A stretch of DNA of 64,000 nt from Paenibacillus oenotherae (GTDB lineage Bacteria > Bacillota > Bacilli > Paenibacillales > Paenibacillaceae): contig NZ_JAHZIJ010000002.1 in NCBI RefSeq assembly GCF_019443105.1, forward strand, positions 310,001 through 374,000. The letters are read 5' to 3'. The notes under the pieces are model-generated. The model searched no databases and was not told where the DNA came from. It saw only the letters and a list, made by a program, of their open reading frames with translations. The translations under genes were made by a program, and so were the position numbers. Positions 43,944 through 53,505 of this stretch are shown here, one piece after another. Positions within the stretch are counted from its first letter, which is position 1. The number at the start of each line of letters is the position of its first letter.

Positions 43944-45866
43944 CTAGTAGGGTATATTGACTTCCCCATCTCCAAAGGATAACAGTTGGAAGGAGAATGG
44001 AGGAAGATCAACCTCAATACTGTATTCTCTGCCGTGCCAAGGTATATCGCTGCTGCCCGCCTCCTGCTGCACTTCCTGCAAGCAGCCGCCGTAAACCGCA
44101 TCTTCACTGTGCAGCACAGTCCGATAGTTGCCCCGTTCAGGAACGCCTATCCTGTATTGACCATGATGAAGATACGAGAAATTACAAATCGTAATGGTGA
44201 ACCGATTGCAATCATGGCTCCGGCGCATGAAGACGATCACGCTCTGAGCCGCATTATGCACATCAATCCATTCGAAGCCGCCGGGATCGCAATCCCGCTC
44301 CCATAACGGGGACTGTTCGGCATATACCGTATTCAGCCTTTTCACATATTGCTGCATGGAATGGTGCAAAGGATATTGAAGCAGCTTCCAATCGAGCATC
44401 TCTGCATCCTTCCACTCATCGAACTGCCCTAGCTCTCCGCCCATGAACAGCAGCTTCTTACCTGGATGGGTCATCCAGAAGCCATAGAACAGCCGGAGCT
44501 GAGCGAATTTCTGCTCATAGGTTCCCGGCATCTTGTTCAGCAGCGAGCGCTTCCCGTGCACGACCTCGTCATGCGAGAGCGGCAGAATATAATTCTCCGA
44601 GAACGCATAAACAAGCGAAAAGGTGACGAGATTATGGTGATGCATCCGCTCATTGGGTTCAAGCTCGATATAGCGAAGCATGTCGTTCATCCAGCCCATA
44701 TTCCATTTGAAGTTGAATCCCAGCCCCCCCATATAAGTAGGCGAGGTTACGGCAGGCCATGCGGAGGAATCCTCGGCAATCATCAGCGCGTCCGGGTAAT
44801 AGTGGAATACCGTTTCGTTGAGCCTTTTCAGGAATCGGATCGCATCGGTGTTCTCCGTGCCCCCATGCTTATTGAATGTATGGAGCTCCGGCGGCTTGTC
44901 AAAATTTAGGTCGATCATACTTGCAACTGCATCCACTCGCAGCCCGTCAATATGATAGACATCCATCCAGAAGATGGCGTTGGAGATCAGGAAGCTCTGG
45001 ACCTCCGTTCGCCCGAAGTCGAAGGAAAGCGTCCCCCAGATCGGCTTCTCCGCTCTCTTCCAATCTGTCCCTTCATATATTGGTGTTCCATCAAATCGTC
45101 TGAGACCATGATCGTCCTTGCAGAAATGACAGGGAACCCAATCCAAAATTACACCGATCCCCCTCTCGTGGCACTTGTCAACCAGAATCATTAATTGTTC
45201 CGGCGACCCATATCGGCTGGTCGGCGCATAATAGCCCGTTACCTGATAGCCCCATGACTGATCGAGCGGATGTTCCAGAATCGGAAGAAGCTCAATATGG
45301 GTATAGCCCATACCAGCAACATATTCAACCAGCTCGCCAGCCAATTCTTCGTAAGTGAGAAACTGCTCCTTTCCTTTATTCTTCCAGGAACCCAGATGCA
45401 CCTCATAGATGAGCATCGACTCATGATAGGGACTTCCGTCCTGCTTCCGTCTTTGCCACTCCTCGTCCCGCCACTTGTATTTGGTCAGATCGGTGATAAG
45501 GGACGCAGTGTCCGGCCTCCGCTCGGCGCCAAAAGCAAACGGGTCTGACTTCAGCAGCCAGTTCCCTTCCAATGTTTCAATCTCGTACTTGTAAAGATCA
45601 CCTGCGCCAATCTCGGGTACAAACAAACTCCATACCCCCGTCTCGCCTACCAGTTCCATGGCATGCCCTTCACCATTCCAATCATTGAAGGAGCCTGCAA
45701 CTCTTACCTGCCGGGCATTGGGAGCCCAGACAGCAAAGCGGACGCCATGCTCATCACCCAAACGAATCGGATGGGCTCCGAACGTCCGGTAGCTGTGAAA
45801 CAAATCGCCTTTATTAAACAGATACAAATCGCGCGTTGACAATCCAATTGATGCAGCGTTTACCAT
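43944..45866 (-). CDS. glgB: 1,4-alpha-glucan branching enzyme
   Basis: GH13 enzyme that makes alpha-1,6 branches. About 640 aa from ATG 45866 (MVNAASIGLSTRDLY, behind GGAGGTG); ATG 45914 is less supported. N-terminal CBM48 (GVRFAVWAPNARQVRVAGSF), barrel with the nucleophile Asp in GLRVDAVASM, the general acid Glu in LMIAEDSSAWP, and the transition-state Asp in LPLSHDEVVHGK. First gene of the operon, with a good sigma-A promoter 67-95 bp upstream. Confidence 0.96.
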   Translation of the reverse strand: MVNAASIGLSTRDLYLFNKGDLFHSYRTFGAHPIRLGDEHGVRFAVWAPNARQVRVAGSFNDWNGEGHAMELVGETGVWSLFVPEIGAGDLYKYEIETLEGNWLLKSDPFAFGAERRPDTASLITDLTKYKWRDEEWQRRKQDGSPYHESMLIYEVHLGSWKNKGKEQFLTYEELAGELVEYVAGMGYTHIELLPILEHPLDQSWGYQVTGYYAPTSRYGSPEQLMILVDKCHERGIGVILDWVPCHFCKDDHGLRRFDGTPIYEGTDWKRAEKPIWGTLSFDFGRTEVQSFLISNAIFWMDVYHIDGLRVDAVASMIDLNFDKPPELHTFNKHGGTENTDAIRFLKRLNETVFHYYPDALMIAEDSSAWPAVTSPTYMGGLGFNFKWNMGWMNDMLRYIELEPNERMHHHNLVTFSLVYAFSENYILPLSHDEVVHGKRSLLNKMPGTYEQKFAQLRLFYGFWMTHPGKKLLFMGGELGQFDEWKDAEMLDWKLLQYPLHHSMQQYVKRLNTVYAEQSPLWERDCDPGGFEWIDVHNAAQSVIVFMRRSHDCNRFTITICNFSYLHHGQYRIGVPERGNYRTVLHSEDAVYGGCLQEVQQEAGSSDIPWHGREYSIEVDLPPFSFQLLSFGDGEVNIPY

Positions 45867-45932
45867 GAGTGGCTTACACCTCCAAAATATGATACATGTC
45901 ATGTTTCCTAACATTAATGCGCGATTTCTTTA

Positions 45933-45961
45933 ATTATACACCGCCATGTTGAAGTTGGCAC
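45933..45961 (-). promoter_or_regulatory. Promoter of the glycogen operon
   Basis: On the minus strand GTGCCA (45961-45956), 17-bp spacer and TATAAT (45938-45933). The upstream 200 bp (45962-46140) is AT-rich with no gene. Confidence 0.65.
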
Positions 45962-46147
45962 TCTATTTTCAGAATATTTCAATTCTATTTACTCCTATTA
46001 GTTGAACCCCGCCCCAAGCACCAACAACACATATATATTGAAATATAGTAAAAGTGATGCCTATAACATAAAAGCAGCTGCTCTATCAACACATAGTCTA
46101 TGAATTGAATACCCTTCCAACAGCCTCTTGAAAGCCTGTTTCACAAA

Positions 46148-46194
46148 ATAAAAAACGACCTCGCTGCCTCATAACAGCGGGATCGTCCTCTTGC
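46148..46194 (-). terminator. Terminator of the AraC-family gene
   Basis: GATCCCGCTG...CAGCGAGGTC stem followed on the minus strand by GTTTTTTATTTT, 23 bp after the AraC stop. Confidence 0.8.
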
Positions 46195-46216
46195 TCGAAG
46201 CAGGAGCTGCTCGCTC

Positions 46217-47107
46217 CTATCCTCTATTCTGGTCCTTTCGCTTAGGCGCTCCGGAACCGATAAATTTCTTCCGATACTCAAGCGGCGTGGCCCCTGCGAA
46301 TTCGGAGAAGGAGCGGGAGAAATGCGGCGTTTGCTTGAAGCCGGTCTCTTCCGCGATACGGGCAATCGGCCAGTTCGTCTTCATCAGCAGCAGCTTCGCC
46401 TGATCCATCCGATAGGCATGCAGATACTGCTGCGGCGTGCAATGCAGCACCTCGCTCATACACCGGGCAATATAGTTCGGATGGAGTCCCAGCGAGTCGC
46501 CAAGCATCGCATTCGTCACAGTCTGTCTGTAATGCTGCTTCAAGAATGCAGCCGCTTCTTCGGCTACAGCAATCGGCGCCTTCGCCGAATCGCTTCGCCA
46601 GCTCTCATCGAGCAGCTGCAGCAGTCCGAGAAACCATTGCTGCCGCTGCCAAAATGCAGCATTCGACGTCCCGCTCGCCGCTTCCTGCAGCTTATCGAGC
46701 AGGGCAATTGCCTCCTCCGGCGCAGGCAGCAGCATGAACTTGGGCAAGCGGATCGCATGGGAGTAATAATCACCGCTAAGCTTGCCGCTGCTGCTGCTGT
46801 CCTCAAGCTCCTCCCACGGTCCAGCCGTTTGGAAATGAACCCAATCCAGCACCGTCTCTTCCGAGCAAGGCTTCACGGAATAATGCCAGCTGTCCGGACG
46901 AAGGATGAGCAGCCCTCCCGGCCCTACCGTCCACCTGTGATCCCCTTCCCCTATATGCAAGGCTCCACTATGTACGAACAGCAAATCGAACACACCGAGA
47001 TTTCTGCGACTGGGATGCTCATCGCCTGGCTCATAGGTTGTGCGGTTGCTTTCAATAAAGTATGGCAGTGGCGGCGAAATAAAAGTAAGCAGCGGATTGA
47101 ACGACAT
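46217..47107 (-). CDS. AraC-family transcriptional regulator
   Basis: 296 aa. N-terminal cupin-like ligand domain (LLFVHSGALHIGEGDHRW, LLILRPDSWHYSVKP) and C-terminal double helix-turn-helix (LGLHPNYIARCMSEVLHCTP; IARIAEETGFKQTPHFSRSF). Start ATG 47107 behind GAGGGGG. The cupin motif suggests sugar sensing, as in many Paenibacillus AraC regulators, but no catabolic operon is adjacent. Divergent from the germinant receptor operon; no link is implied. Confidence 0.9.
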   Translation of the reverse strand: MSFNPLLTFISPPLPYFIESNRTTYEPGDEHPSRRNLGVFDLLFVHSGALHIGEGDHRWTVGPGGLLILRPDSWHYSVKPCSEETVLDWVHFQTAGPWEELEDSSSSGKLSGDYYSHAIRLPKFMLLPAPEEAIALLDKLQEAASGTSNAAFWQRQQWFLGLLQLLDESWRSDSAKAPIAVAEEAAAFLKQHYRQTVTNAMLGDSLGLHPNYIARCMSEVLHCTPQQYLHAYRMDQAKLLLMKTNWPIARIAEETGFKQTPHFSRSFSEFAGATPLEYRKKFIGSGAPKRKDQNRG

Positions 47108-47363
47108 AAGCAAGCCCCCTCTGTGTTGTGTGCAATTAAGCAAAATTGTCTATGCCGCCCGTCTATTCTATCAAACAAACCCGCCACAAGAAACATAAAA
47201 TTTATGCAAATCTGTTGCAATGAAGAATGTTTGCTCCACTATTCCAATCGTTCTGAAGGCTGCGGAAATCATCTATCGCTTGTGAAGAATACTTTGTTTA
47301 CCAAGAAGTCCCTTAGGCAATACTGCATCACATAATGACTACTTCATAAGGGGAACATCAACA

Positions 47364-48956
47364 ATGCGATATCGGACAAATCCAATCGATAAAACAAAGC
47401 TGGCCCAGTCATTGAATAACCGGCGTCAGGAGGCCGCTGGCCCCGAGCATGGGCTGGACGCAAGCTTGAGCCATAATCTGCAGCAGATCAAGCAAACACT
47501 TGGATACAGTGCCGATATCGTCATCCGGGAAGTAAGGACCGGGCCTGACGGAAACCAAGCCATCGCCCTGCTGTATACCGATGGTTTGGTGGACAGGCAG
47601 GTGATCATCGGCCATATGGAATCGCTCATGCTGGATACTGCGCCCGCCAACAATTGCGGACAGGAATCATCAGTTGGCGCCAGCATTGCAAGCAAACTCC
47701 GGCAAGAGGTGCTCAAGAATGCGGAGATTCAGGACATAACCACCTTCGATGCCTTGTACCATGCGCTGCTGTCTGGTGATGCGGTCATCCTCATAGATGG
47801 TCATGCGCAAGGAATCGCAGCTGGAGCCAAAGGCTGGAGCGACCGTGGAATTATGGAGCCTACAACGGAGAATGTCGTACGGGGACCGCGTGAAGGCTTC
47901 ACCGAGACCATTCGAACGAACACAGCAATGATCAGACGCAAAATAAAAGATCCCAATCTATGGCTGGAGACGAAGCAGATCGGCAATGTCACGCGGACAG
48001 AAATCGGAATCATGTACATCAAAAACATCGCGAATGACGGCATCGTCAAAGAGGTTCACACACGGCTGGACCGTATTAAGACGGACGGCATTCTGGAGAG
48101 CGGCTATATCGAGGAGTTCATTCAGGACTCGACCTTCACGCCCTTCCCTACCCTGTACAGCACAGAGCGGCCCGATGTCATTGCGGCAGAGCTGCTGGAG
48201 GGGAAAATCGCGATTCTGGTGGATGGAACCCCCTTCGTGCTTGTCGCCCCGGCGCCGTTCGTCTCCTTCCTGCACTCCGCAGAGGATTACTACCAGCGCT
48301 CGGACATCAGCTCCTTTATCCGTATTCTTCGATATATCGGAATCTTTATCTCCCTTCTGGGACCGTCCTTGTATGTCTCGATCACAACCTTCCATCAGGA
48401 GATGCTGCCTACAGAGCTGCTAATTGGCCTGGCAGCCCAGCGGGAACGGGTTCCCTTCCCCGCCTTCATCGAAGCCATCATGATGGAAGTGACGTTCGAG
48501 ATCTTGCGTGAAGCCGGAATTCGCATGCCCAAATCGATCGGCTCAGCCGTCTCCATTGTAGGCACACTTGTCATTGGACAAGCAGCTGTAGAGGCCGGCA
48601 TCATATCATCCGTCATGGTTATTGTCGTTTCGATAACGGCAATTTCCAGCTTTGTAATGCCCGCCTACAACGTATCAATCGCCTTCCGCATGCTGCGGTT
48701 TCCGCTCATGTTCCTTGCAGCCTCCTTCGGCTTGTTCGGAATCGTGGTCGGTATTATTGCTCTTATTCTGCATCTGTGCAGTCTGCGTACATTCGGTATT
48801 CCCTATATGACTCCTCTGGGGCCGCTAATCCCTACCGATATGAAGGATACGTTGTTCAGGCTGCCGCATTGGATGCTGACTACACGTCCACGGCTCCTCA
48901 ACCAGCAGAACACGAAGCGCGGCAAGCAGTCTCAGCCTAAGAAGTCCCGGCAATGA
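47364..48956 (+). CDS. Germinant receptor subunit A (GerA/GerKA family)
   Basis: 530 aa. Soluble N-terminal domain (~1-290), then about five membrane helices. Family core LETKQIGNVTRTEIGIMYIK, KIAILVDGTPFVLVAPAPF, YQRSDISSFIRILRYIG, TELLIGLAAQRERVPFP and PKSIGSAVSIVGTLVIGQAA. Forms the inner-membrane spore germinant receptor with GerB and GerC. Start ATG 47364 has AGGGGAAC upstream. The following gene overlaps its stop (ATGA). Confidence 0.94.
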   Translation: MRYRTNPIDKTKLAQSLNNRRQEAAGPEHGLDASLSHNLQQIKQTLGYSADIVIREVRTGPDGNQAIALLYTDGLVDRQVIIGHMESLMLDTAPANNCGQESSVGASIASKLRQEVLKNAEIQDITTFDALYHALLSGDAVILIDGHAQGIAAGAKGWSDRGIMEPTTENVVRGPREGFTETIRTNTAMIRRKIKDPNLWLETKQIGNVTRTEIGIMYIKNIANDGIVKEVHTRLDRIKTDGILESGYIEEFIQDSTFTPFPTLYSTERPDVIAAELLEGKIAILVDGTPFVLVAPAPFVSFLHSAEDYYQRSDISSFIRILRYIGIFISLLGPSLYVSITTFHQEMLPTELLIGLAAQRERVPFPAFIEAIMMEVTFEILREAGIRMPKSIGSAVSIVGTLVIGQAAVEAGIISSVMVIVVSITAISSFVMPAYNVSIAFRMLRFPLMFLAASFGLFGIVVGIIALILHLCSLRTFGIPYMTPLGPLIPTDMKDTLFRLPHWMLTTRPRLLNQQNTKRGKQSQPKKSRQ

Positions 48957-48982
48957 TCCGCAGCACCGAGAAAGGAATGGGA

Positions 48983-50194
48983 ATGATGATAAGACGGGCA
49001 AGCGCCATCGTACTGATCCTTGCAATGATAATGCCGCTTGCCGGCTGCTGGAGCAGAAAAGAATTGAACCAGTTGGCGATTGCTGTAGGCGCTGGGATTG
49101 ACAAGAAAGGTGATCATTACCGGCTCTCCATACAGGTTGTAGATCCGGGGGAAGTAGCTTCCAAGAATGGAGGAGCCAACCGTGCTGCCGCCACCTTATT
49201 CACAGCGGAAGCGGAGACGGTGTTCGAGGCCGCCAGAAAAATGTCCCGGGTTGCACCGCGTAAAATTTACTTTTCCCATCTCAGAATGTTTGTGATCGAC
49301 GAAATACTGGCTAAAGAAGGCATCGGTCCCGTACTTGATTTTCTGTCGAGAGATCATGAGTTCAGAACCGATTTCTATATCGTTGTCACGAGAGACAGCA
49401 CAGCGGAGGATGTACTCAAGATTATGACTCCCCTGGAGGATATTCCTGCCAATAAGCTCTACTTCTCGCTGGAATCCTCGGAGAAAAATTGGTCGCCCAG
49501 CTTAACCGTAACCCTGGATGAATTGATACAGGATATGACCCTCAAGGGGAAACAGCCTGTCCTGACCGGTCTTAAGATCACCGGCGACAAAAAAGTAGGC
49601 AAAACAAAGCGTAATATTGAAAACATTGAAACCTACAGCAAACTGCAATACTCAGGTCTTGCCGTATTCAAGGCAGACAAGCTGATCGGCTGGTTGAACG
49701 ATACGCAAAGCAAAGGCTACAACTATATTCGCGGGCTTGTTCAGAGCTCCGTCGGCCATGTCCCGTGTGAGAATGGGGGCGGCAACGTGGTCACGGAGAT
49801 CATTCGAACAAAAACGGACATGAAGGGACTCATTCAAAAGGGACAGCCGCTTATCAAGATCAGCGTCTATATTGAAGGAAATGTTGCAGAAGTAAGCTGC
49901 AGTGATCTGGATCTGAATAAGGAAAGTTCGATATTTGAGATCGAGAAAAGGGATGAGGAGAGTATTAAGGGATTCATGCTGTCGGCGATCAAAAAAACGC
50001 AGGAGGACTTCAAGGTTGATACTTTCGGATTCGGAGAGGCTATCCGCCGAACGCACCCCGCCTTCTGGAAGACAATTAAGGAGGACTGGGAAGAACGCTA
50101 TTTTCCCGAGCTTCCGGTTCATATTACGGTCGATTTCAAAATTAGACGGCTTGGAACAGTGAACAACTCTTTCTTGAAAGATATGGAGGAATAA
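48983..50194 (+). CDS. Germinant receptor subunit C lipoprotein (GerC family)
   Basis: About 403 aa. Signal peptide RRASAIVLILAMIMPLAGC with lipobox LAGC, then WSRKELNQLAIAVGAGIDK, typical of GerC. Three-domain soluble part with EVASKNGGANRAAATLFTAE, ENIETYSKLQYSGLAVFK and NNSFLKDMEE at the end. Start chosen at ATG 48983, 6 nt after AAAGGA; ATG 48953 in frame overlaps the gerA stop and would add ten residues. Anchored in the outer leaflet of the spore inner membrane. Confidence 0.92.
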   Translation: MMIRRASAIVLILAMIMPLAGCWSRKELNQLAIAVGAGIDKKGDHYRLSIQVVDPGEVASKNGGANRAAATLFTAEAETVFEAARKMSRVAPRKIYFSHLRMFVIDEILAKEGIGPVLDFLSRDHEFRTDFYIVVTRDSTAEDVLKIMTPLEDIPANKLYFSLESSEKNWSPSLTVTLDELIQDMTLKGKQPVLTGLKITGDKKVGKTKRNIENIETYSKLQYSGLAVFKADKLIGWLNDTQSKGYNYIRGLVQSSVGHVPCENGGGNVVTEIIRTKTDMKGLIQKGQPLIKISVYIEGNVAEVSCSDLDLNKESSIFEIEKRDEESIKGFMLSAIKKTQEDFKVDTFGFGEAIRRTHPAFWKTIKEDWEERYFPELPVHITVDFKIRRLGTVNNSFLKDMEE

Positions 50195-50200
50195 AAATCC

Positions 50201-50440
50201 GTGCTAGCCATTGCTGCTGTGCTTGCGGTTGCCGGGATCATGGTCATGCTTCAAGTCCCGCCGCTGCGCAAAAAGAAGCTGACGAGGGAGCTATGGGCCT
50301 TCTGGATTCTGCTCCTGCTTGGAGTCGGTATTAGTATCGCCAAGATTGTTATGCGGAATGTGCCGACCCCCCTGGAATGGATCGCGATGGCACTGCAACC
50401 GTTCAGTGATTTCTTGATCCGTATTGGATTGATTAAGTAG
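50201..50440 (+). CDS. Small two-helix membrane protein of the ger operon
   Basis: 79 aa from GTG 50201 (GGAGGA upstream). Helix 1 LAIAAVLAVAGIMVML, a basic loop RKKKLTRELW, helix 2 AFWILLLLGVGISIAKIVM, then an amphipathic tail. Small ORFs with two membrane spans occur in other ger operons between C and B genes; it may be a receptor accessory subunit (GerD-like in position, not sequence). Spacing of 6 bp after gerC and 14 bp before the first gerB supports one transcript. Confidence 0.8.
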   Translation: MLAIAAVLAVAGIMVMLQVPPLRKKKLTRELWAFWILLLLGVGISIAKIVMRNVPTPLEWIAMALQPFSDFLIRIGLIK

Positions 50441-50454
50441 TTAGAGGTGCAGCC

Positions 50455-51576
50455 GTGCAGAATAAATCCAATATTTCCTCCCGCCAATTCATGATTCTGA
50501 CGACCTTCTTTACAATCGGCAGCGCGATACTGGTCGTCCCGTCCGGCATCACTGCCTTAGCCCGGCAGGATGCCTGGATCGCAGCGCTGATCGGTCTGGC
50601 CATAGGTATTGGGCTGATTTGGATGTATATCCTGCTGGCGAAACAGCATCCCAATAAATCGCTTGTCGAAATGATGGCGATCTTGCTGGGCAAATGGCTG
50701 GGCGGTGCCATCGCGCTGTTGTTTGTCGCTTCTTTTTTTCTGGCCGGACCGACTTCCTCATTAAACATACTGGGCAATTTTCTGACCATACAGATGATGC
50801 CGGAGACGCCGATGTTATCACTGAATCTGCTGTTCGCAATTATCGTGATGATGGGAGTATATCTGGGAATCGAGGTATTGGCGCGTTCTTCCGAGCTTTT
50901 CATTCCATGGATTGCTTTGCTTCTCACTGCGCTCATCCTATTTGTATCATTTGATATCAAACCCACAAACCTGCAACCTGTACTGGAGGAGGGTTTTATG
51001 TCTCTGGGACCTGCAGTACTTTCCTTCTTATCGGCTGTCTTCTTGCCCAATTTCATCCTGTTAATGATCTTCCCCCATGTCAACAATGAGTCCAACGAAG
51101 CAGGCAGGGCCCTCCTGATCGGGACTGTTATGGGCTGTATTCTGATGATCATTATTGTATTGCTGATCATTCTGGTATTCGGCCCCGAATATACCGCCAG
51201 AAGCATGTATCCGACCTATGAATTAGCCAGAAAAATCAGCATTGGCGACTTCCTGCAGCGTCTCGAAGCGATCGTAGCTTCCACCTGGTTTATTTCCCTC
51301 TACTTCCGGATGGCAATCTATCTCTTTGCATTCTCCGCCGCAATCGCCCAGATCTTCAAGTTGAAGGATTACCGTGCGCTCATCCTGCCGCTTGGCATGC
51401 TGCTCGTTGCGCTGTCCCAGTTCATTCACCCCAACATTCCTGCTCAGCAGCAATGGAACGTCAGAGTATGGACACCTTACACTGCCCTGACCGGATTCAT
51501 TATCCCCCTCATCATGCTTTGCTTGAGCGGATTAAGGAATTTGAGGCAAAAAAATAAAATCAATGAAAAGATTTGA
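50455..51576 (+). CDS. Germinant receptor subunit B (GerB family, AP transporter), first copy
   Basis: 373 aa, about ten membrane helices of the amino acid/polyamine transporter superfamily. Family start KSNISSRQFMILTTFFTIGS, then VPSGITALARQDAWIA, LLGKWLGG and RSSELFIPWIALLL. GTG start behind GAGGTG. This subunit is thought to recognise germinant and gate it. Paralogue of the next gene. Confidence 0.93.
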   Translation: MQNKSNISSRQFMILTTFFTIGSAILVVPSGITALARQDAWIAALIGLAIGIGLIWMYILLAKQHPNKSLVEMMAILLGKWLGGAIALLFVASFFLAGPTSSLNILGNFLTIQMMPETPMLSLNLLFAIIVMMGVYLGIEVLARSSELFIPWIALLLTALILFVSFDIKPTNLQPVLEEGFMSLGPAVLSFLSAVFLPNFILLMIFPHVNNESNEAGRALLIGTVMGCILMIIIVLLIILVFGPEYTARSMYPTYELARKISIGDFLQRLEAIVASTWFISLYFRMAIYLFAFSAAIAQIFKLKDYRALILPLGMLLVALSQFIHPNIPAQQQWNVRVWTPYTALTGFIIPLIMLCLSGLRNLRQKNKINEKI

Positions 51577-51600
51577 TTAAGTGAATCAGAGGTGGTAGCC

Positions 51601-52701
51601 ATGTTGAACAAATCCAAAATTTCCTCCCGCCAATTCATGATTCTGACGACCTTCTTTACATTCGGCAGCGCGATACTAACCGTCCCGTCTGGCATCGTTG
51701 CCTTAGCCCAGCAGGATGCCTGGATCGCAGCGCTGATCGGCCTGGCCATAGGTATTGTGCTGATTGGGATGTATATCCTGCTGGCGAAGCAGCATCCCAA
51801 CAAATCGCTTGTCGAAATGATGGATGTTCTGATGGGCAAATGGCTGGGACGGCTCATCGCGCTCCTGTTTGTCGTTTCCTACTTCCTTCTCGGTCCTTGT
51901 GCTGTATTAAGTATACTAGGCAACTTTCTGACGACACAGATGATGCCGGAAACACCAATGGTTTCCTTGAATATTCTCATCACCGCCGTCGTAATAATGG
52001 GAGGTTACTTGGGAATAGAAGTGCTGGCTCGTTCGTCAGAACTGATCATTCCTTGGGGGGCGCTGCTGTTCTTCGCTTTCATTGTATTGGTATCATTCGA
52101 TATCAAGCCGCTGAACCTTCAACCTGTGCTGGAGAATGGGATAGCTCCGCTCGGGCCGGCTGTGCTATCCTTTCTGGGTACTGTCTTCCTGCCCAACATC
52201 ATATTGCTGATGATCATTCCCCATGTCAACAATGAGGACAATGAAGCTGGCCGGGCTCTCCTTATCGGGAGTATTATAGGCTGCGTCGTTATGATCATTA
52301 TCATAATTATGACCATCATGGTGTTCGGCCCTGGATTTACCGCCAGAAGCATGTATCCGACCTATTCACTGGCCAGAAAAATCAGCATCGGCAATTTTCT
52401 TCAGCGCATCGAAGCAATCATAGCGACGATCTGGTTTATTTCCCTTTATTTCCGCGTGACGATTTATGTGTATGTATTATCGGTGGCGCTCGCTCAAATT
52501 TTCAATCTGAAGGATTATCGGCCGCTTCTTATGCCCCTTGGCATGCTGCTCGTTGTGTTATCTCAATTTATCTATCCCAATATTCCTTATGAACAAGAGT
52601 CGGATGCGCGAACATGGGTGCCGTTTACCATTATATTCGGTTTATTCTTGCCTCTCCTGCTGCTCTGTCTGAGAGGATTCCGCAATATGAACAAAAATTG
52701 A
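51601..52701 (+). CDS. Germinant receptor subunit B (GerB family), second tandem copy
   Basis: 366 aa, same topology as the first copy: KSKISSRQFMILTTFFTFGS, MAGT... region LMGKWLGRLIALLFVVSYF, RSSELIIPWGALLFFAF. Long stretches are identical at DNA level (for example the first ~100 bp and the ARSMYPTY...LARKISIG part). ATG 51601 with AGAGGTG upstream; a GTG three codons before is possible. Tandem duplication inside the operon with later divergence, mostly in the loop and C-terminal parts. Confidence 0.93.
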   Translation: MLNKSKISSRQFMILTTFFTFGSAILTVPSGIVALAQQDAWIAALIGLAIGIVLIGMYILLAKQHPNKSLVEMMDVLMGKWLGRLIALLFVVSYFLLGPCAVLSILGNFLTTQMMPETPMVSLNILITAVVIMGGYLGIEVLARSSELIIPWGALLFFAFIVLVSFDIKPLNLQPVLENGIAPLGPAVLSFLGTVFLPNIILLMIIPHVNNEDNEAGRALLIGSIIGCVVMIIIIIMTIMVFGPGFTARSMYPTYSLARKISIGNFLQRIEAIIATIWFISLYFRVTIYVYVLSVALAQIFNLKDYRPLLMPLGMLLVVLSQFIYPNIPYEQESDARTWVPFTIIFGLFLPLLLLCLRGFRNMNKN

Positions 52702-52724
52702 AGCTCATATATACAATAACAGGG

Positions 52725-52903
52725 ACTGTCCCGAAAATCATATTTGGAAATTTTCAGCTCTAGCTTTGTAAAGGGGTTAATAAAAGAACCTTCAACTCCA
52801 CTTTTATGGTGGTGTTGAAGGTTCCTTTGTGCATTTTATGGGTTTGACTCGCTCGGGTTTGACTCACTTGGGTTTCCCCTTTTGGGACAGCCCCTTGGGG
52901 CTT
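52725..52903. repeat. Hairpin/inverted-end element, copy 2 (also ger operon terminator)
   Basis: Bounded by GGGACTGTCCCGAAA (52732 region) on the left and TTTTGGGACAGCCCC (52879-52893) on the right, which are imperfect inverted repeats. In between is a strong hairpin AACCTTCAACTCCAC...GTGGTGTTGAAGGTT (52778-52818) followed by CCTTTG. Its inner stem, read on the minus strand, is CCACCATAAAAGTGG, like CCACGATAAAAGTGG in the element at 25945. It probably terminates the ger operon as well. Confidence 0.65.
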
Positions 52904-52958
52904 GGGGCGGATAGGCCACACGGATTGCCTTCGCGTGTCGGATTCACGAGCTGCCTCT

Positions 52959-53214
52959 ATGTGCCACCCTCTGCGTGCTGACTTTCACGCACTGACCCCA
53001 TGTGCTGCCTTTGCGTCCTGACTTTCACGTACTGACCCCATGTGCCGCCTTTACGTGCTGGTCTTTCACTTACTGACCCCATGTGCCGCCTTTGCGTACC
53101 GGTCTTTCACGTACTGACCCCATGTGCCGCCTTTGCGTACCGGTCTTTCACGTACTGACCCCATGTGCCGCCTTTACGTGCTGGTCTTTCACGTACTGAT
53201 CCCATGTACTGGCC
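52959..53214. repeat. 41-bp minisatellite, six units
   Basis: Units start at 52959, 53000, 53040, 53081, 53122 and 53163, each beginning ATGTGCC and ending ACTGACCCC, with a partial seventh at 53204. Units 4 and 5 are identical; unit 2 is 40 bp. Two degenerate units may precede from ~52920. No palindromic repeat and no spacer, so it is not CRISPR. No coding frame with a ribosome site. Confidence 0.9.
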
Positions 53215-53310
53215 TCACGCACGTCGAGAACTGCGCGGGTGCAGTAAGTGGGGCCAGCCCGTACAACCTCATCGCGTGGAGGGAAACTCTGAAGTCATTC
53301 CATCGACTGC

Positions 53311-53505
53311 GGCGAACATTCCTGCGAATAGGCATGCTTTTTCTGATTTCAGCCTGCTGAAGAGCGAATGCCTGCCAAAGCGCAGGTATTTCACCCTGTT
53401 TTCCCGATAGCAGCCCAATCCACCGCATATTCCTGCTTAATCGCAGGCATTCTGCCCTTACTAGCTTCTTATAGCCGAAATTCCTGCTCTTTCGCAGGCT
53501 TCCCT
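53311..53505. repeat. Hairpin array, copy B: CCTGC-N6-GCAGG units
   Basis: CCTGC at 53321 (degenerate partner GCATG), 53371, 53432 and 53483 (spacings 50, 61, 51), the same register as copy A. Units 2-4 have perfect 5-bp stems and 6-nt loops. The last 300 bp of the gene-free gap 53215-53715 outside this array show nothing else I can support. Confidence 0.85.

Noticed and set aside
47108-47363. Forespore sigma-G promoter for the ger operon
   Set aside because: A CATAATG is present near 47330 but no -35 at suitable spacing could be found, so it is not reported.
52959-53214. CRISPR array
   Set aside because: Units are contiguous without unique spacers and are not partly palindromic; no cas genes nearby.
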